A program made the position numbers and the translations under genes. Shown here in pieces: positions 1-6,886 of a stretch of 35,559 bases of DNA. Source of the DNA: a virus. The stretch spans positions 1 through 35,559 of IMG/VR virus record IMGVR_UViG_3300032435_000039; one strand, 5' to 3'. Numbering within the stretch: the stretch's first letter is position 1; each line of letters opens with the position of its first letter. The notes beneath the pieces are model-generated. The model was given only the letters and a program-made list of their open reading frames with translations. It ran no database searches and was not told where the DNA came from.

Positions 1-11
1 AGGCACGGCGT

Positions 12-50
12 GGCCAGTCGCCAAAAAATACGGGAGGCGGCTGGCCTTTT
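12..50 (+). terminator. Terminator-like hairpin at window start
   Basis: GGCCAGTCGCC (12-22) pairs with GGCGGCTGGCC (36-46) over 11 positions with one G-T wobble. The loop has 13 bases and TTTT follows at 47-50. This has the shape of an intrinsic terminator ending transcription that enters from before the window. The bases just before it (aggc acggc gtggc) fit the NNGGC pentamer pattern of the arrays at 23886 and 24876. Confidence 0.6.
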
Positions 51-139
51 CTCACTTCTGTCTACCAACCAATTTCGAATAGAAGTAAAAACCATAACGG
101 GGCCATCCCCACTAACCTAACCGAACGAAAGATCTAACT
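51..139 (+). other. Short leader before the first gene
   Basis: After the hairpin there are about 90 bases of fairly AT-rich sequence with no convincing promoter pair and only a weak purine stretch (GAAAGA, 127-132) before the GTG start at 140. Nothing else recognised. Confidence 0.3.
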
Positions 140-766
140 GTGGCAACAAGAATAGACGAACTACAGATCACTGGTTCAATTGTGGTAAAAGACACGGGCG
201 TTTCCACCCAAACCAGAGCGACGATCCTGAAGCAAGACGCAAATGTGGCCTTCCCCGTCGCACTGGCATCGCTCCGAGTCTGGGACGCCTACCATACTAA
301 TCTGCCAGGCACAGCAGCAACTGACGACCTAGCGCTGGTGGGTGGCACCTTCGGCACGGCACCACCAACGGTATCAGCAGGGGATCTGAAAGCGGCCGGA
401 GCAACGACACGCTATGCACGTTTTGCGGTGGAGCTGCCGGAGTGCTACGAAAGCGGCGAGACAGTGACTCTTGCGTTTTCCGCCGGCATGGTGACGACAA
501 TTGCTGACGTATCCTGCACGCTGGATGTGGAGTGTTACGAGATTGATAAAATCACAGGTATTAGTGCTGACCTAATCACGACCGCAGCGACTACAATTAA
601 CAGCCTGACGTTTACCACAAAACTGTTTGTCGTTACGCCAGCGGCATTGATTGCGGGTGATGTACTCGATGTGCGAATTGCGGTTGCTTGCAATGATGCA
701 GCCACTGGCACAGCAGTGACGGCGACGATTGCATCGATTGATTTACTCGCAGACATTAAGGGTTGA
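140..766 (+). CDS. Hypothetical phage structural protein (208 aa)
   Basis: The gene starts with GTG at 140. I do not recognise the family. The protein is rich in Ala, Thr, Val and Asp, with predicted alternating beta-strand character, no membrane segment and very few Lys residues, as in virion surface proteins. It opens a four-gene tight cluster (140-3508) whose second member looks like a tail fibre. A role in the distal tail or in virion decoration is therefore the best inference from context. If the genome is circular, it follows directly after the tail genes that run off the other end of the window. Confidence 0.7.
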   Translation: MATRIDELQITGSIVVKDTGVSTQTRATILKQDANVAFPVALASLRVWDAYHTNLPGTAATDDLALVGGTFGTAPPTVSAGDLKAAGATTRYARFAVELPECYESGETVTLAFSAGMVTTIADVSCTLDVECYEIDKITGISADLITTAATTINSLTFTTKLFVVTPAALIAGDVLDVRIAVACNDAATGTAVTATIASIDLLADIKG

Positions 767-770
767 TCTA

Positions 771-1763
771 ATGGGTATCTCTACAGTTCTCGATACGCAA
801 GTGCTGGCCACGTCTGGTGCTGACGGTGATGTGCTAACGCAACAGGCGGATGGCACCTATTTAGCCGAGACGCCAAGTGCTGGTGGTAGTCCCGGTGGAT
901 CAACAGGTGAGATCCAATACAACAATGCTGGTGCGTTTGGAGGGACTGTTGCTCTTGCGTACGCGGCAAGCGGGACGCACTTTGCTGTTACAGCACAGGC
1001 GGCAACGGATGTGCCGGTGGTTGTTAAGGCGGCAGCAAGTCAGACGGCGAATTTACAGGAGTGGCAGGATAGTGCGGGAACAGTACTCACAGCGATAACA
1101 AAAGATGGTGTCTTATCACTGCCACAAGGTAATGCCACCACACCATCGATTAAAATGGGCACGTCGAATGACGGCATTGCTATCTCTGGGCCAAGCACGT
1201 TCATGAATTTCATCTTGAATGGCACCACCCGCCTGTTATTTGGTGCGAACAGTATGCGGTTTTCGGGGTACGGAACGAAAGATGCACCATCTTTTTCTTG
1301 GATTGATAAAACAAACGCTGGGATGTATGTCAATACACTGGGTGTTAACAGTCCAGTTGCCATAGCACATGTTGGCAACATGATGGCAGAGTTTAATCGA
1401 TACAGAGGTAACAGCTTTTTCGCTATCGCCTCCAATTACCCATGCGTGATAGTTAACGCTAACGCTTCGCAAACCGTTGATGTCCAGCAGTGGGTAGATG
1501 GTGCTGGTGTTGTTGGTTTAGCTGTTGGTTCGAACGCAAACGACTTGGTGTTAAACGCAACAACTGGCACTAAATTTGGAACGGCGGCGACACAGAAACT
1601 CTCCATGTGGGGAGCGACTCCGATTGTTCAGCCAACTACAGCAATTGCTGATGCGGCGTTTAATTCAAACATGTCAGGGATGATGGACGGTTCGGCGACT
1701 TTTGGTGGCTATACGGTTGGTCAAATAGTTACGGCACTTAAAAATATTGGAGCACTCGCATAA
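771..1763 (+). CDS. Putative tail fibre / tail appendage protein (330 aa)
   Basis: The start is ATG at 771, four bases after the previous stop, with an AAGGG ribosome site at 759-763. The open frame extends further upstream, but only inside the previous gene. Residues about 38-58 hold a Gly/Ser-rich stretch followed by EIQYNNAGAFGG. This motif is common at the start of repeat units in phage tail fibres and receptor-binding proteins. The rest is a Thr/Ala/Asn-rich, Cys-poor beta-type sequence containing two similar segments (QTANLQEWQDSAG and QTVDVQQWVDGAG, about 120 residues apart), which suggests an internal repeat. Its function in host attachment is inferred. Confidence 0.65.
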   Translation: MGISTVLDTQVLATSGADGDVLTQQADGTYLAETPSAGGSPGGSTGEIQYNNAGAFGGTVALAYAASGTHFAVTAQAATDVPVVVKAAASQTANLQEWQDSAGTVLTAITKDGVLSLPQGNATTPSIKMGTSNDGIAISGPSTFMNFILNGTTRLLFGANSMRFSGYGTKDAPSFSWIDKTNAGMYVNTLGVNSPVAIAHVGNMMAEFNRYRGNSFFAIASNYPCVIVNANASQTVDVQQWVDGAGVVGLAVGSNANDLVLNATTGTKFGTAATQKLSMWGATPIVQPTTAIADAAFNSNMSGMMDGSATFGGYTVGQIVTALKNIGALA

Positions 1764-2125
1764 TGGACAAAATCACAATCACAATCACAACCGGCGTTGC
1801 AGCAGACGGCACGGGTGGCACCGTTGTTGACCTGTCAACAGCACTGCTCGGCACCATGCCTGACGGATCAGCACTGCTTGACGCAATCACGGCAGCGTTC
1901 GCGGCGTCCTATGGCACACACTCAACACCAGATCCAGCGTTCCCTGACGACCGCGAAAAAGATGTGCCGGTGAACCCCTATAAAAACACCAGCTATCATG
2001 TGCGGCAGTACATGACAGCCATCACTTTGGATCATGCAAAAAAGCAGGTTGATGCGTCAGCAACGCAGACTAAAAATAGCATCGCATCCGCAGCAGTAGC
2101 AGCCGTCACCGTAGTCGGAGAGTAA
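1763..2125 (+). CDS. Hypothetical protein in fibre cluster (120 aa)
   Basis: ATG at 1763 overlaps the stop of the fibre-like gene by one base (TAATG), which implies translational coupling. The protein begins with a short Thr/Ile repeat (DKITITITTGVAADG) and is otherwise unremarkable: soluble, with an acidic middle (DDREKD) and an Ala-rich end. No family recognised. Its place between two tail-type genes suggests a small tail or fibre-associated protein. Confidence 0.6.
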   Translation: MDKITITITTGVAADGTGGTVVDLSTALLGTMPDGSALLDAITAAFAASYGTHSTPDPAFPDDREKDVPVNPYKNTSYHVRQYMTAITLDHAKKQVDASATQTKNSIASAAVAAVTVVGE

Positions 2126-2128
2126 ATA

Positions 2129-3508
2129 ATGGCAACGCAAACAGTTGAATTCGGTGCACCTACAGGCCGCACAATCACCGCGAAAATCTTCGCTGGTGGC
2201 AGTGACACGATTGTCGGATCCGTAACGGCAACTGAGGCAACCAATCGCAAGGGCACGTACCTTGCGGCGTACACAGATGCCGCTGCTGGCGTGTATAAGA
2301 TCGTCGCGTTCGACTCCGTCATCACTCCACCGCTCGCAACGTGGTGGGTGGATCTGACGCTAACGACGGCCACGTTCTACGCCTACGAAATGCCGGTCAG
2401 CGTGATTCAGTCAGGACTGGCGACGCCAACAAACATAACGGCAGCCACTGGGATTGTGTTGGCGGGGGTCACACACACCGGAGCAATCATTCCGACAGTG
2501 TCAACAGTTACTGATGGCGCTAAGTCATTGACTGCTCTATCGACTGTAACATGGACACCGACGATTGCAGGATATATTGATGTGGCTGTGAGTAGTCGTA
2601 ATGCTGTGACGCCACCGACAGTCGCAGAATTCAACGCACGAACAATACTTGCAGCAGCCTACTTTGATCCTGCGGTCGATACAGTGGCTCGCGTGACGCT
2701 GGTTGACACGACGACAACTAACACTGATATGCGTGGCACCGATGGGGCCAACACAACAGCACCAGCCACGCCCGCGAACGTATCAGCAGTGACGACCACA
2801 CTGGCCGCATTGCTGCCAGCCGCTTTGGTTGGTGGCCGGATCGATGCCAGCGTGGGTGCTGTCGCAACTGACGCAATCAACGCAGCAGCAATTGCAGCAG
2901 ATGCGGTGACCGAGATCCAAAACGGGTTGGCAACTCAGACATCACTCGACACCAAACTCTCAGCGGCAAGGCTGGGAGCGTTAACGAGTTTGGACGCAAT
3001 GATTGTCACGAATGTCTACACCGCAGACAGTATGGCTAACGTGGCACTTGCCGCCGGCGGTGATGCGACTTTGGCGAATCAGGATCTGCTACTGGCTCGG
3101 CTCGCGACAGGGCCTATCCGCATCACCAGCACTGTTACGGCAGGCGGCGTGGTTAATCTGCGAGTCGGGGACGATTACGTCGGCACGCGAATTGCGATCA
3201 CATTTGACGACGCGGGTGGCACAATTATGACGTACATGCAATCGGCATCAGTGGCGTCGGTAATCTTCGGAGCTGGCCGCAATACTGAGATAAATGAAAT
3301 CTACGGCACCGTTGATCCTGATGACGGCGTCTATGATAGCGGTGCAGGTACGTCTACGGTTTACCCTCAGATTGCACGGGCTGACATCACGGGGCCGGTG
3401 AGTGACGACTACGCGTATCAAATCAAAGCTATTGACACGGCCGGGAGGCACATTACAAAAATTGCCGGCAGCGTTGTGGTGCTCGCGAAGAATGCGTTCC
3501 CGGTTTAA
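2129..3508 (+). CDS. Putative distal tail / fibre protein (459 aa)
   Basis: The gene starts 3 bases after the previous stop with a GGAGAG site. The long Ala/Thr/Val-rich protein has an N-terminal beta-type domain. A middle segment (about residues 215-275) is rich in Ala, Asp and Ile with heptad-like spacing, as in trimeric fibre shafts. The C-terminal domain (about 330-459) contains VTAGGVVNLRVGDDYVG, like an immunoglobulin-type or baseplate-attached domain. No catalytic motif is visible. I infer a fibre or baseplate role from composition and neighbourhood. The exact family is not recognised. Confidence 0.6.
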   Translation: MATQTVEFGAPTGRTITAKIFAGGSDTIVGSVTATEATNRKGTYLAAYTDAAAGVYKIVAFDSVITPPLATWWVDLTLTTATFYAYEMPVSVIQSGLATPTNITAATGIVLAGVTHTGAIIPTVSTVTDGAKSLTALSTVTWTPTIAGYIDVAVSSRNAVTPPTVAEFNARTILAAAYFDPAVDTVARVTLVDTTTTNTDMRGTDGANTTAPATPANVSAVTTTLAALLPAALVGGRIDASVGAVATDAINAAAIAADAVTEIQNGLATQTSLDTKLSAARLGALTSLDAMIVTNVYTADSMANVALAAGGDATLANQDLLLARLATGPIRITSTVTAGGVVNLRVGDDYVGTRIAITFDDAGGTIMTYMQSASVASVIFGAGRNTEINEIYGTVDPDDGVYDSGAGTSTVYPQIARADITGPVSDDYAYQIKAIDTAGRHITKIAGSVVVLAKNAFPV

Positions 3509-3542
3509 TCGAGACCACACCACACCTAGCGAGCCCGCAACA

Positions 3543-3917
3543 ATGACACCGCCAAAAACACCAGATGCAAAAGAGGCAGCCGTGAAGATTTTTCTCGCCA
3601 AGATTTTAACCGGATGGCTGGCTGGTCTGCCGTTCACAAATGTTCTGCTTGTCGCGTTGCTGGCGATGTTTGGTTGGATGTCGCATTACATAATCACAGT
3701 GGCTGCACCGGATCATTTCACAGCGATGCAACTGGGTTATCAGACGCAGGAGATATCGCATGTGGCTGAGCGTGAGGCGAGCGAAAAACGAAACGCCATG
3801 CAGCGCGAGAGTGATTTAATGATGTACGATAAATGGATCGGCATCATGTCGTCACGGGTGCCACCCAATCGCAGCGACACAGCCGCGACTGGCCAGCCAG
3901 GATCTAGCGCCAATTGA
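3543..3917 (+). CDS. Small membrane protein (124 aa), possible lysis or virion membrane protein
   Basis: ATG at 3543 begins the protein MTPPKTPDAK. A frame open further upstream overlaps the fibre gene and is not needed. One strong membrane segment lies at about residues 29-52 (LPFTNVLLVALLAMFGWMSH), flanked by charged residues. A Glu/Arg-rich, coil-like region follows (EREASEKRNAMQRE), then a low-complexity tail. This is the layout of a membrane-anchored coiled-coil protein such as a holin-like or Rz-like protein, but no family is certain. Its end overlaps the HNH coding region. Confidence 0.6.
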   Translation: MTPPKTPDAKEAAVKIFLAKILTGWLAGLPFTNVLLVALLAMFGWMSHYIITVAAPDHFTAMQLGYQTQEISHVAEREASEKRNAMQRESDLMMYDKWIGIMSSRVPPNRSDTAATGQPGSSAN

Positions 3918-4227
3918 TTTCTCCGACTACCGGCTCCGCAAATGGGCGAAGGCATGCAGGCTGCGAGATCGTAATACGTGCCTGATGTGTGGCCGAGTGG
4001 GTGGCCCCATTGAGGTTCATCACGCCAAGCCGAAATCGGCGTACCCGGATCTGGCGTACGATTTGGCGAACGGAATATCACTCTGCTATAGCTGTCACCG
4101 CGTCGTATGCCATCGCGGTGATACGTTCGACGCGTCGTTATGCCTGTCGATGGTCCCGTTGTTCCGATATTTCATGCGTCTGGCGTATCGGCGGCGATGG
4201 AATTCAATGTACCAAAAAAGAATCTGA
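3913..4227 (+). CDS. HNH endonuclease
   Basis: The reading frame encodes a compact HNH nuclease with C-x2-C (CLMC), VHHAKP, DLANGISLCYSCHR and a second Cys pair. These are the zinc ligands and the catalytic His of this family. HNH proteins nick or cut DNA and in phages assist packaging or act as homing enzymes. The first ATG in frame (3985) would start inside the domain. The typical lead-in DFSDYRLRKWAKACRLRDRN is encoded upstream, from 3916. No ATG, GTG or TTG exists in this frame between the upstream stop (3820) and 3985. I placed the start at ATT 3913, which has an AGGA site at 3899-3902. A frameshift from the preceding gene is the alternative. Confidence 0.75.
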   Translation: MDFSDYRLRKWAKACRLRDRNTCLMCGRVGGPIEVHHAKPKSAYPDLAYDLANGISLCYSCHRVVCHRGDTFDASLCLSMVPLFRYFMRLAYRRRWNSMYQKRI

Positions 4228-4364
4228 GCCGGGAAAACATTGGGTTTTGGCTAAATCTATCTATTTGCCTGAAAATGATATCAGTTAGCGTTTACATATG
4301 CCGATAGTAAGTGTAGAGTTAACGCGTCAGAAACGAAAACAAAAACCAAACGGGAAACGAAACG
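4228..4364 (+). promoter_or_regulatory. Early promoter region upstream of small-gene cassette
   Basis: TTTACA (4291-4296) and TAGAGT (4314-4319) are separated by exactly 17 bases and resemble a sigma-70 type promoter. The stretch GTGTAGAGTTAAC, the following CGTCAGAAACGAAAACAA and GGGAAACGAAAC just before the ATG at 4365 recur with few changes before the gene at 15270 (GTGTAGACTTCAC). The two units therefore probably share a promoter or regulator. Nothing else seen in this gap. Confidence 0.6.
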
Positions 4365-4637
4365 ATGACACAAGTCCGCCAAATCAATCGAACACGAGAC
4401 GCGATCACCGTATTCGACGAACTGTCCTGCGAGACGATCGTCCTCACGATCATCGCCGAGGACTGCGGGATCTATGCAGTGCAGACTGACGACGCAGCCT
4501 ACCAGCTAATCCCTGACGGTGGCGATCGGTGGGAGCTATCCCCACAGCCGGAGGGATCGACATTCGATGGGCAGGACACCAGATTTGTGGTGGCCGGTGC
4601 GTGCTGGGAAACGAAACAGACATACGCAATCGAGTAA
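4365..4637 (+). CDS. Hypothetical small early protein (90 aa)
   Basis: This is the first gene after the predicted promoter, started by ATG 4365 behind GGGAAACGAAAC. It is a soluble, acidic protein with Trp, Tyr and paired Cys residues but no recognised motif. It is followed at once by a terminator-type hairpin (4653-4677). It therefore sits in a self-contained leader-gene-terminator unit like the two cassettes behind it. Function unknown. Confidence 0.65.
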   Translation: MTQVRQINRTRDAITVFDELSCETIVLTIIAEDCGIYAVQTDDAAYQLIPDGGDRWELSPQPEGSTFDGQDTRFVVAGACWETKQTYAIE

Positions 4638-4711
4638 CATCTTCCGCCTTCCACCGGGATAGGCTCCGGGTTTTTTTCACACAGCAAGGAAACGAAACAA
4701 TGAAGATCACA
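4631..4711 (+). repeat. 81-bp direct repeat, copy A (terminator plus leader)
   Basis: The block runs from the CGAG codons at the end of one gene through the terminator, CACACAGCAAGGAAACGAAACA and the first four codons (MKIT) of the next gene. Copy B (4888-4968) differs at only two positions (A/G at 4636/4893, A/C at 4661/4918). The period is 257 bp. Confidence 0.85.
4653..4677 (+). terminator. Intrinsic terminator between cassettes (copy 1)
   Basis: ACCGGGA (4653-4659) pairs with TCCGGGT (4665-4671) with one central G-G mismatch and a 5-base loop, followed by seven T. It is part of an 81-bp block that is copied at 4888-4968. Confidence 0.65.
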
Positions 4712-4894
4712 AGAAATACACCATTAATCCATATTGCAATCCATGCCGCGTTGGTCGAGAACGACCTGCCGGCCACCGCCTACAACGTGTCACGAGTGGC
4801 TCATAACTACATGATTACGTTATGCGGTGAAGGCACCGACATTCGCGACGCTCTTGCTGCGACGTTCGGTGGCGGTCTTGAAGACTACGAGTGA
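4700..4894 (+). CDS. Hypothetical cassette protein (64 aa)
   Basis: ATG 4700 follows AAGGAAACGAAACA, and the first four residues MKIT are shared with the next gene because they lie in the duplicated 81-bp block. The frame is open further upstream, but that part overlaps the previous gene and its terminator. The small soluble protein is rich in His, Ala and Asn. No family recognised. It stands alone between two copies of the same terminator, like an exchangeable accessory gene. Confidence 0.6.
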   Translation: MKITRNTPLIHIAIHAALVENDLPATAYNVSRVAHNYMITLCGEGTDIRDALAATFGGGLEDYE

Positions 4895-4968
4895 CATCTT
4901 CCGCCTTCCACCGGGATCGGCTCCGGGTTTTTTTCACACAGCAAGGAAACGAAACAATGAAGATCACA
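4888..4968 (+). repeat. 81-bp direct repeat, copy B
   Basis: Near-identical copy of 4631-4711 (two substitutions), again covering the stop codon of one gene, a terminator, the GGAAACGAAAC leader and the first codons MKIT. A shorter, degenerate third copy of the stop and hairpin portion lies at 5187-5229. Confidence 0.85.
4910..4934 (+). terminator. Intrinsic terminator between cassettes (copy 2)
   Basis: Same hairpin as at 4653: ACCGGGA / TCCGGGT with one mismatch, loop TCGGC and a run of seven T (4928-4934). Confidence 0.65.
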
Positions 4969-5193
4969 CTGACAAACAACTTCCACGCCACCTCGACCCG
5001 CACAAAACTCGGCCACAAAACAGCCATTGCGGTAAGGGCGATCAAACGCCGACTATGCACATCTGCTGGCTGTACATGCTCAGATGATCTTGGGACTCGT
5101 GGCGACCAGCGGCAGCCAGCCGGTGGCACTGTGGTGATCGAGCCTGCTGCTGGCGGCGATGTGATGTTGAGCCTGCATACGGCGATCGAGTAA
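4957..5193 (+). CDS. Hypothetical cassette protein (78 aa)
   Basis: ATG 4957 lies behind AAGGAAACGAAACA in copy B of the 81-bp block. The protein is basic in its first half (RTKLGHKT, RAIKRRLC), with two Cys close together (CTSAGCTC, about residues 34-41) that could bind metal, and acidic towards its end. No family recognised. It is followed by the third, degenerate terminator copy (5209-5229). Confidence 0.6.
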   Translation: MKITLTNNFHATSTRTKLGHKTAIAVRAIKRRLCTSAGCTCSDDLGTRGDQRQPAGGTVVIEPAAGGDVMLSLHTAIE

Positions 5194-5229
5194 CACCTTC
5201 CGCCGTTTCCGGGATCGGCTCCGGTTTTT
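5187..5229 (+). terminator. Degenerate third terminator copy
   Basis: CGAGTAACACCTTCCGCC followed by CCGGGATCGGCTCCGG and TTTTT resembles the 81-bp block, but the stem is only four base pairs plus a wobble (5209-5224). It is probably a weaker terminator. Confidence 0.45.
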
Positions 5230-5244
5230 AAAAACGAGCAACCA

Positions 5245-5448
5245 ATGACACAAAAAACAGGTAACCCGCAATTGCTGCTGAGGTTGCCGGCGGCGCTGCG
5301 AGCGGCCGTCATCGCGACGGCAAAAGCCAAATCGGTAACGGCTCAGGCGATCATCCTCGGGATCGTCGCACATCATTACGGTATCACTGACCAGCCACCA
5401 GTTCGCGGGCGGCCGAGAAAAATGAGCACGCCTAGACGACGACGATAG
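5245..5448 (+). CDS. Ribbon-helix-helix type DNA-binding protein (67 aa)
   Basis: Residues about 7-46 read NPQLLLRLPAALRAAVIATA and onwards. This is a short beta strand followed by two helices (the second around AQAIILGIVAHHYG), the pattern of Arc/CopG ribbon-helix-helix repressors. The C-terminus is strongly basic (RGRPRKMSTPRRRR). Such proteins bind operators as dimers, and autoregulation or control of nearby early genes is likely. A second small protein with the same plan lies at 15644, behind a related promoter and leader region, so the pair may control the two units. Confidence 0.6.
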   Translation: MTQKTGNPQLLLRLPAALRAAVIATAKAKSVTAQAIILGIVAHHYGITDQPPVRGRPRKMSTPRRRR

Positions 5449-5473
5449 TACATATTTTTCACAGGAGTGAGTA

Positions 5474-6268
5474 ATGAACAGGGGACAGAAACTGGCCCGC
5501 ATTGCACGGGCTGAAAAACACGCCAGATTGGACAGACTTATCGCTGGATGCTACATGGACGACAGCAATGCTCAGCTGAGAGGCTGCTCGGTCGGCTGCG
5601 ATGCTATTGATATCCAGATCATGGATGATGTGGAGATCGGGGACTTGGTCGACGATGACTGTCATAAAATTGTCGCCGAGCACGACGGCACCCCGGAATG
5701 GTTGGAGCACGTCCGCGACGCAGTCTTCGAAGGGCTTCCTGCAGATGAGCGGCACTGGTGGCATGTGGAGGTCGCGAAGTGCTTGCCGGCGGTCGATGAT
5801 TGGGTACCTTACTACCATCGCTGCTGCATTGTATTTTTGGAGGAATCGCTGTCACATCAGCATTGCTGGCATGGGACGCACAAACAAGTGGTTGTCGATG
5901 CAATCGCGGCGGTGATTGAATTGCACAGATCTGAGTCAACAGATAAGGCAGTTTGGTCGGCAGCCGAGGCAGCAGCCAAGTCGGCCAGTCAGATAGCTCT
6001 GGTTGCAGCCTGGCATGCCCGGCGGGTAGCCCGGTCTGCAGTCGATTCGGCAGGCGATTCTGCAGGCATTTCGGCAGCCCAGGCTGCAGTGCAGGCTGCA
6101 ACCGACCCGTTCGGATCGACTGCTCGGTATGCCCGGCAGATAGCCCTGTCTGCAGTCAATTCTGCAGTCAATTCTGCAGTCAATTCGGCAGGCATTTCGG
6201 CAGGCATTTCAGCCGCTTTTAAAACAATAGCTGAGAAACTTATTTTAGAGTTTGCTCGGCCACAATAG
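5474..6268 (+). CDS. Hypothetical phage protein with C-terminal SAxx repeats (264 aa)
   Basis: A GGAG site at 5464-5467 precedes ATG 5474. The N-terminal half is acidic and Cys/His/Trp-rich (HDGTPEWLEHVRDAVFEGLP, HWWHVEVAKCLP). The layout matches a widespread uncharacterised phage family in which a conserved domain is followed by Ala/Ser-rich repeats. From residue about 155 the protein is a run of SAA/SAV/SAG four-residue repeats, e.g. SAVN three times then SAGI twice near residues 226-245, likely one long helix. The DNA beneath is a tandem 12-bp repeat (6149-6208). Function unknown. Confidence 0.65.
   Translation: MNRGQKLARIARAEKHARLDRLIAGCYMDDSNAQLRGCSVGCDAIDIQIMDDVEIGDLVDDDCHKIVAEHDGTPEWLEHVRDAVFEGLPADERHWWHVEVAKCLPAVDDWVPYYHRCCIVFLEESLSHQHCWHGTHKQVVVDAIAAVIELHRSESTDKAVWSAAEAAAKSASQIALVAAWHARRVARSAVDSAGDSAGISAAQAAVQAATDPFGSTARYARQIALSAVNSAVNSAVNSAGISAGISAAFKTIAEKLILEFARPQ
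6149..6208 (+). repeat. Tandem 12-bp repeats within coding sequence
   Basis: Five consecutive 12-bp units: TCTGCAGTCAAT three times, then TCGGCAGGCATT twice, in frame and encoding SAVN and SAGI. Earlier looser copies lie near 6046-6081. The array can expand or contract by recombination without shifting the frame. Confidence 0.85.
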
Positions 6269-6356
6269 CACACGCGGCGAATTGCTGGAAGGCATAGAAA
6301 CAGACGCCAGATTGGTAGCCGCACACACGCTGAGAGTCACGACAGTTAGCCGGTAA
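6252..6356 (+). CDS. Possible small protein (34 aa)
   Basis: An open frame from TTG 6252 overlaps the end of the previous gene by 17 bases and ends with TAA at 6354. The translation (…STRGELLEGIETDARLVAAH…) looks more protein-like than the other frames. However, it has no good ribosome site and it is very short. Weak call. Confidence 0.3.
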   Translation: MLGHNSTRGELLEGIETDARLVAAHTLRVTTVSR

Positions 6357-6448
6357 TAGTTTCCCTTAGATGCCTAATCATGACGAGCTGTAATCGACGC
6401 TCGCCGGAATCGTGACACGGTTTTTAATACATTAACAGGGGCCATGCA
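6357..6448 (+). other. Leader before winged-helix gene
   Basis: About 90 bases without a gene. It holds a small hairpin (CGAGC/GCTCG around 6383-6402) and a TGTAAT that could serve as a -10 without a good -35. It ends with the recurrent start element GGGGCCATGCA (6438-6448). Confidence 0.3.
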
Positions 6449-6676
6449 ATGGGTTTTGACTACAGTGACGGTCGGCCATCGAGCCGAGACCTGACCGAGG
6501 ACATCGCTGACCTGCTATCAGACGGCGAGACGTTAAGGGTCAGCGAGTTGGCTGCGGAACTAGGCGAGACAGGCCGCACAGTACGCAGAAATCTACGAGA
6601 GATGGAAGCCGACGGATCGGTGGATCTGGTTCGAGGGAACGGCGAAAATTGGAGAGCGAGGAAATCTGATGATTGA
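6449..6676 (+). CDS. Winged helix-turn-helix protein (75 aa)
   Basis: Residues about 14-70 follow the pattern of a winged helix-turn-helix of the DeoR/GntR/MarR type. ADLLSDGETLRVSELAAELG forms helices 1-2, TGRTVRRNLREMEADGSVDL the recognition helix and turn, and VRGNGENWRARK the wing. It probably binds DNA as a small regulator. Its start carries the extended element GGGGCCATGCA-ATG. The stop region overlaps the start of the next tiny gene (ATG 6669). Confidence 0.7.
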   Translation: MGFDYSDGRPSSRDLTEDIADLLSDGETLRVSELAAELGETGRTVRRNLREMEADGSVDLVRGNGENWRARKSDD

Positions 6677-6782
6677 CATAGGATTCGAATTGATACAAAT
6701 CGCGACTAGCGTGGCAATCGGCGGCGTAGCATTTTGCGGGCTGATCGCCGTTCGAGAATACATGACAGGGGCCAGCCAATGA
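6669..6782 (+). CDS. Tiny membrane protein (37 aa)
   Basis: ATG 6669 lies inside the end of the winged-helix gene. The peptide begins MIDIGFELIQIATSV and has one membrane-spanning stretch (about residues 9-28, Ala/Gly/Val/Ile-rich with one Cys) followed by VREYMTGASQ. Its last codons overlap the next start (ATGA, 6779-6782). The overlapping pair of tiny membrane proteins looks like a translationally coupled unit. Function unknown. Confidence 0.5.
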   Translation: MIDIGFELIQIATSVAIGGVAFCGLIAVREYMTGASQ

Positions 6783-6886
6783 TCACAGCAGCGGCAGCAA
6801 TATCAGCGGTGACAATCATGTGTGTCGGAGCGTGGTCTGCTGTGCAGATGTACGCGATGTTATGGGAGCTATTTAATGATGAGTGA
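6779..6886 (+). CDS. Tiny membrane protein (35 aa)
   Basis: The start ATG 6779 is preceded by the exact element GGGGCCAGCCA (6768-6778), which strongly supports translation. The peptide MITAAAAISAVTIMCVGAWS continues into AVQMYAMLWELFNDE. It is a single hydrophobic helix with an acidic end. It overlaps the next gene start (6876). It may act in the host membrane, but no family is recognised. Confidence 0.55.
   Translation: MITAAAAISAVTIMCVGAWSAVQMYAMLWELFNDE

Noticed and set aside
1040-1435. Minus-strand open frame of 131 codons inside the fibre-like gene, and other minus-strand frames throughout
   Set aside because: They lie opposite well-supported + strand genes, lack ribosome sites and show no recognisable protein features.
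4298-4489. Open frame overlapping the gene at 4365 in another phase
   Set aside because: It starts inside the predicted promoter and its product is a Lys/Arg/Asn-rich low-quality sequence; the 4365 frame has the shared leader and a sensible protein.
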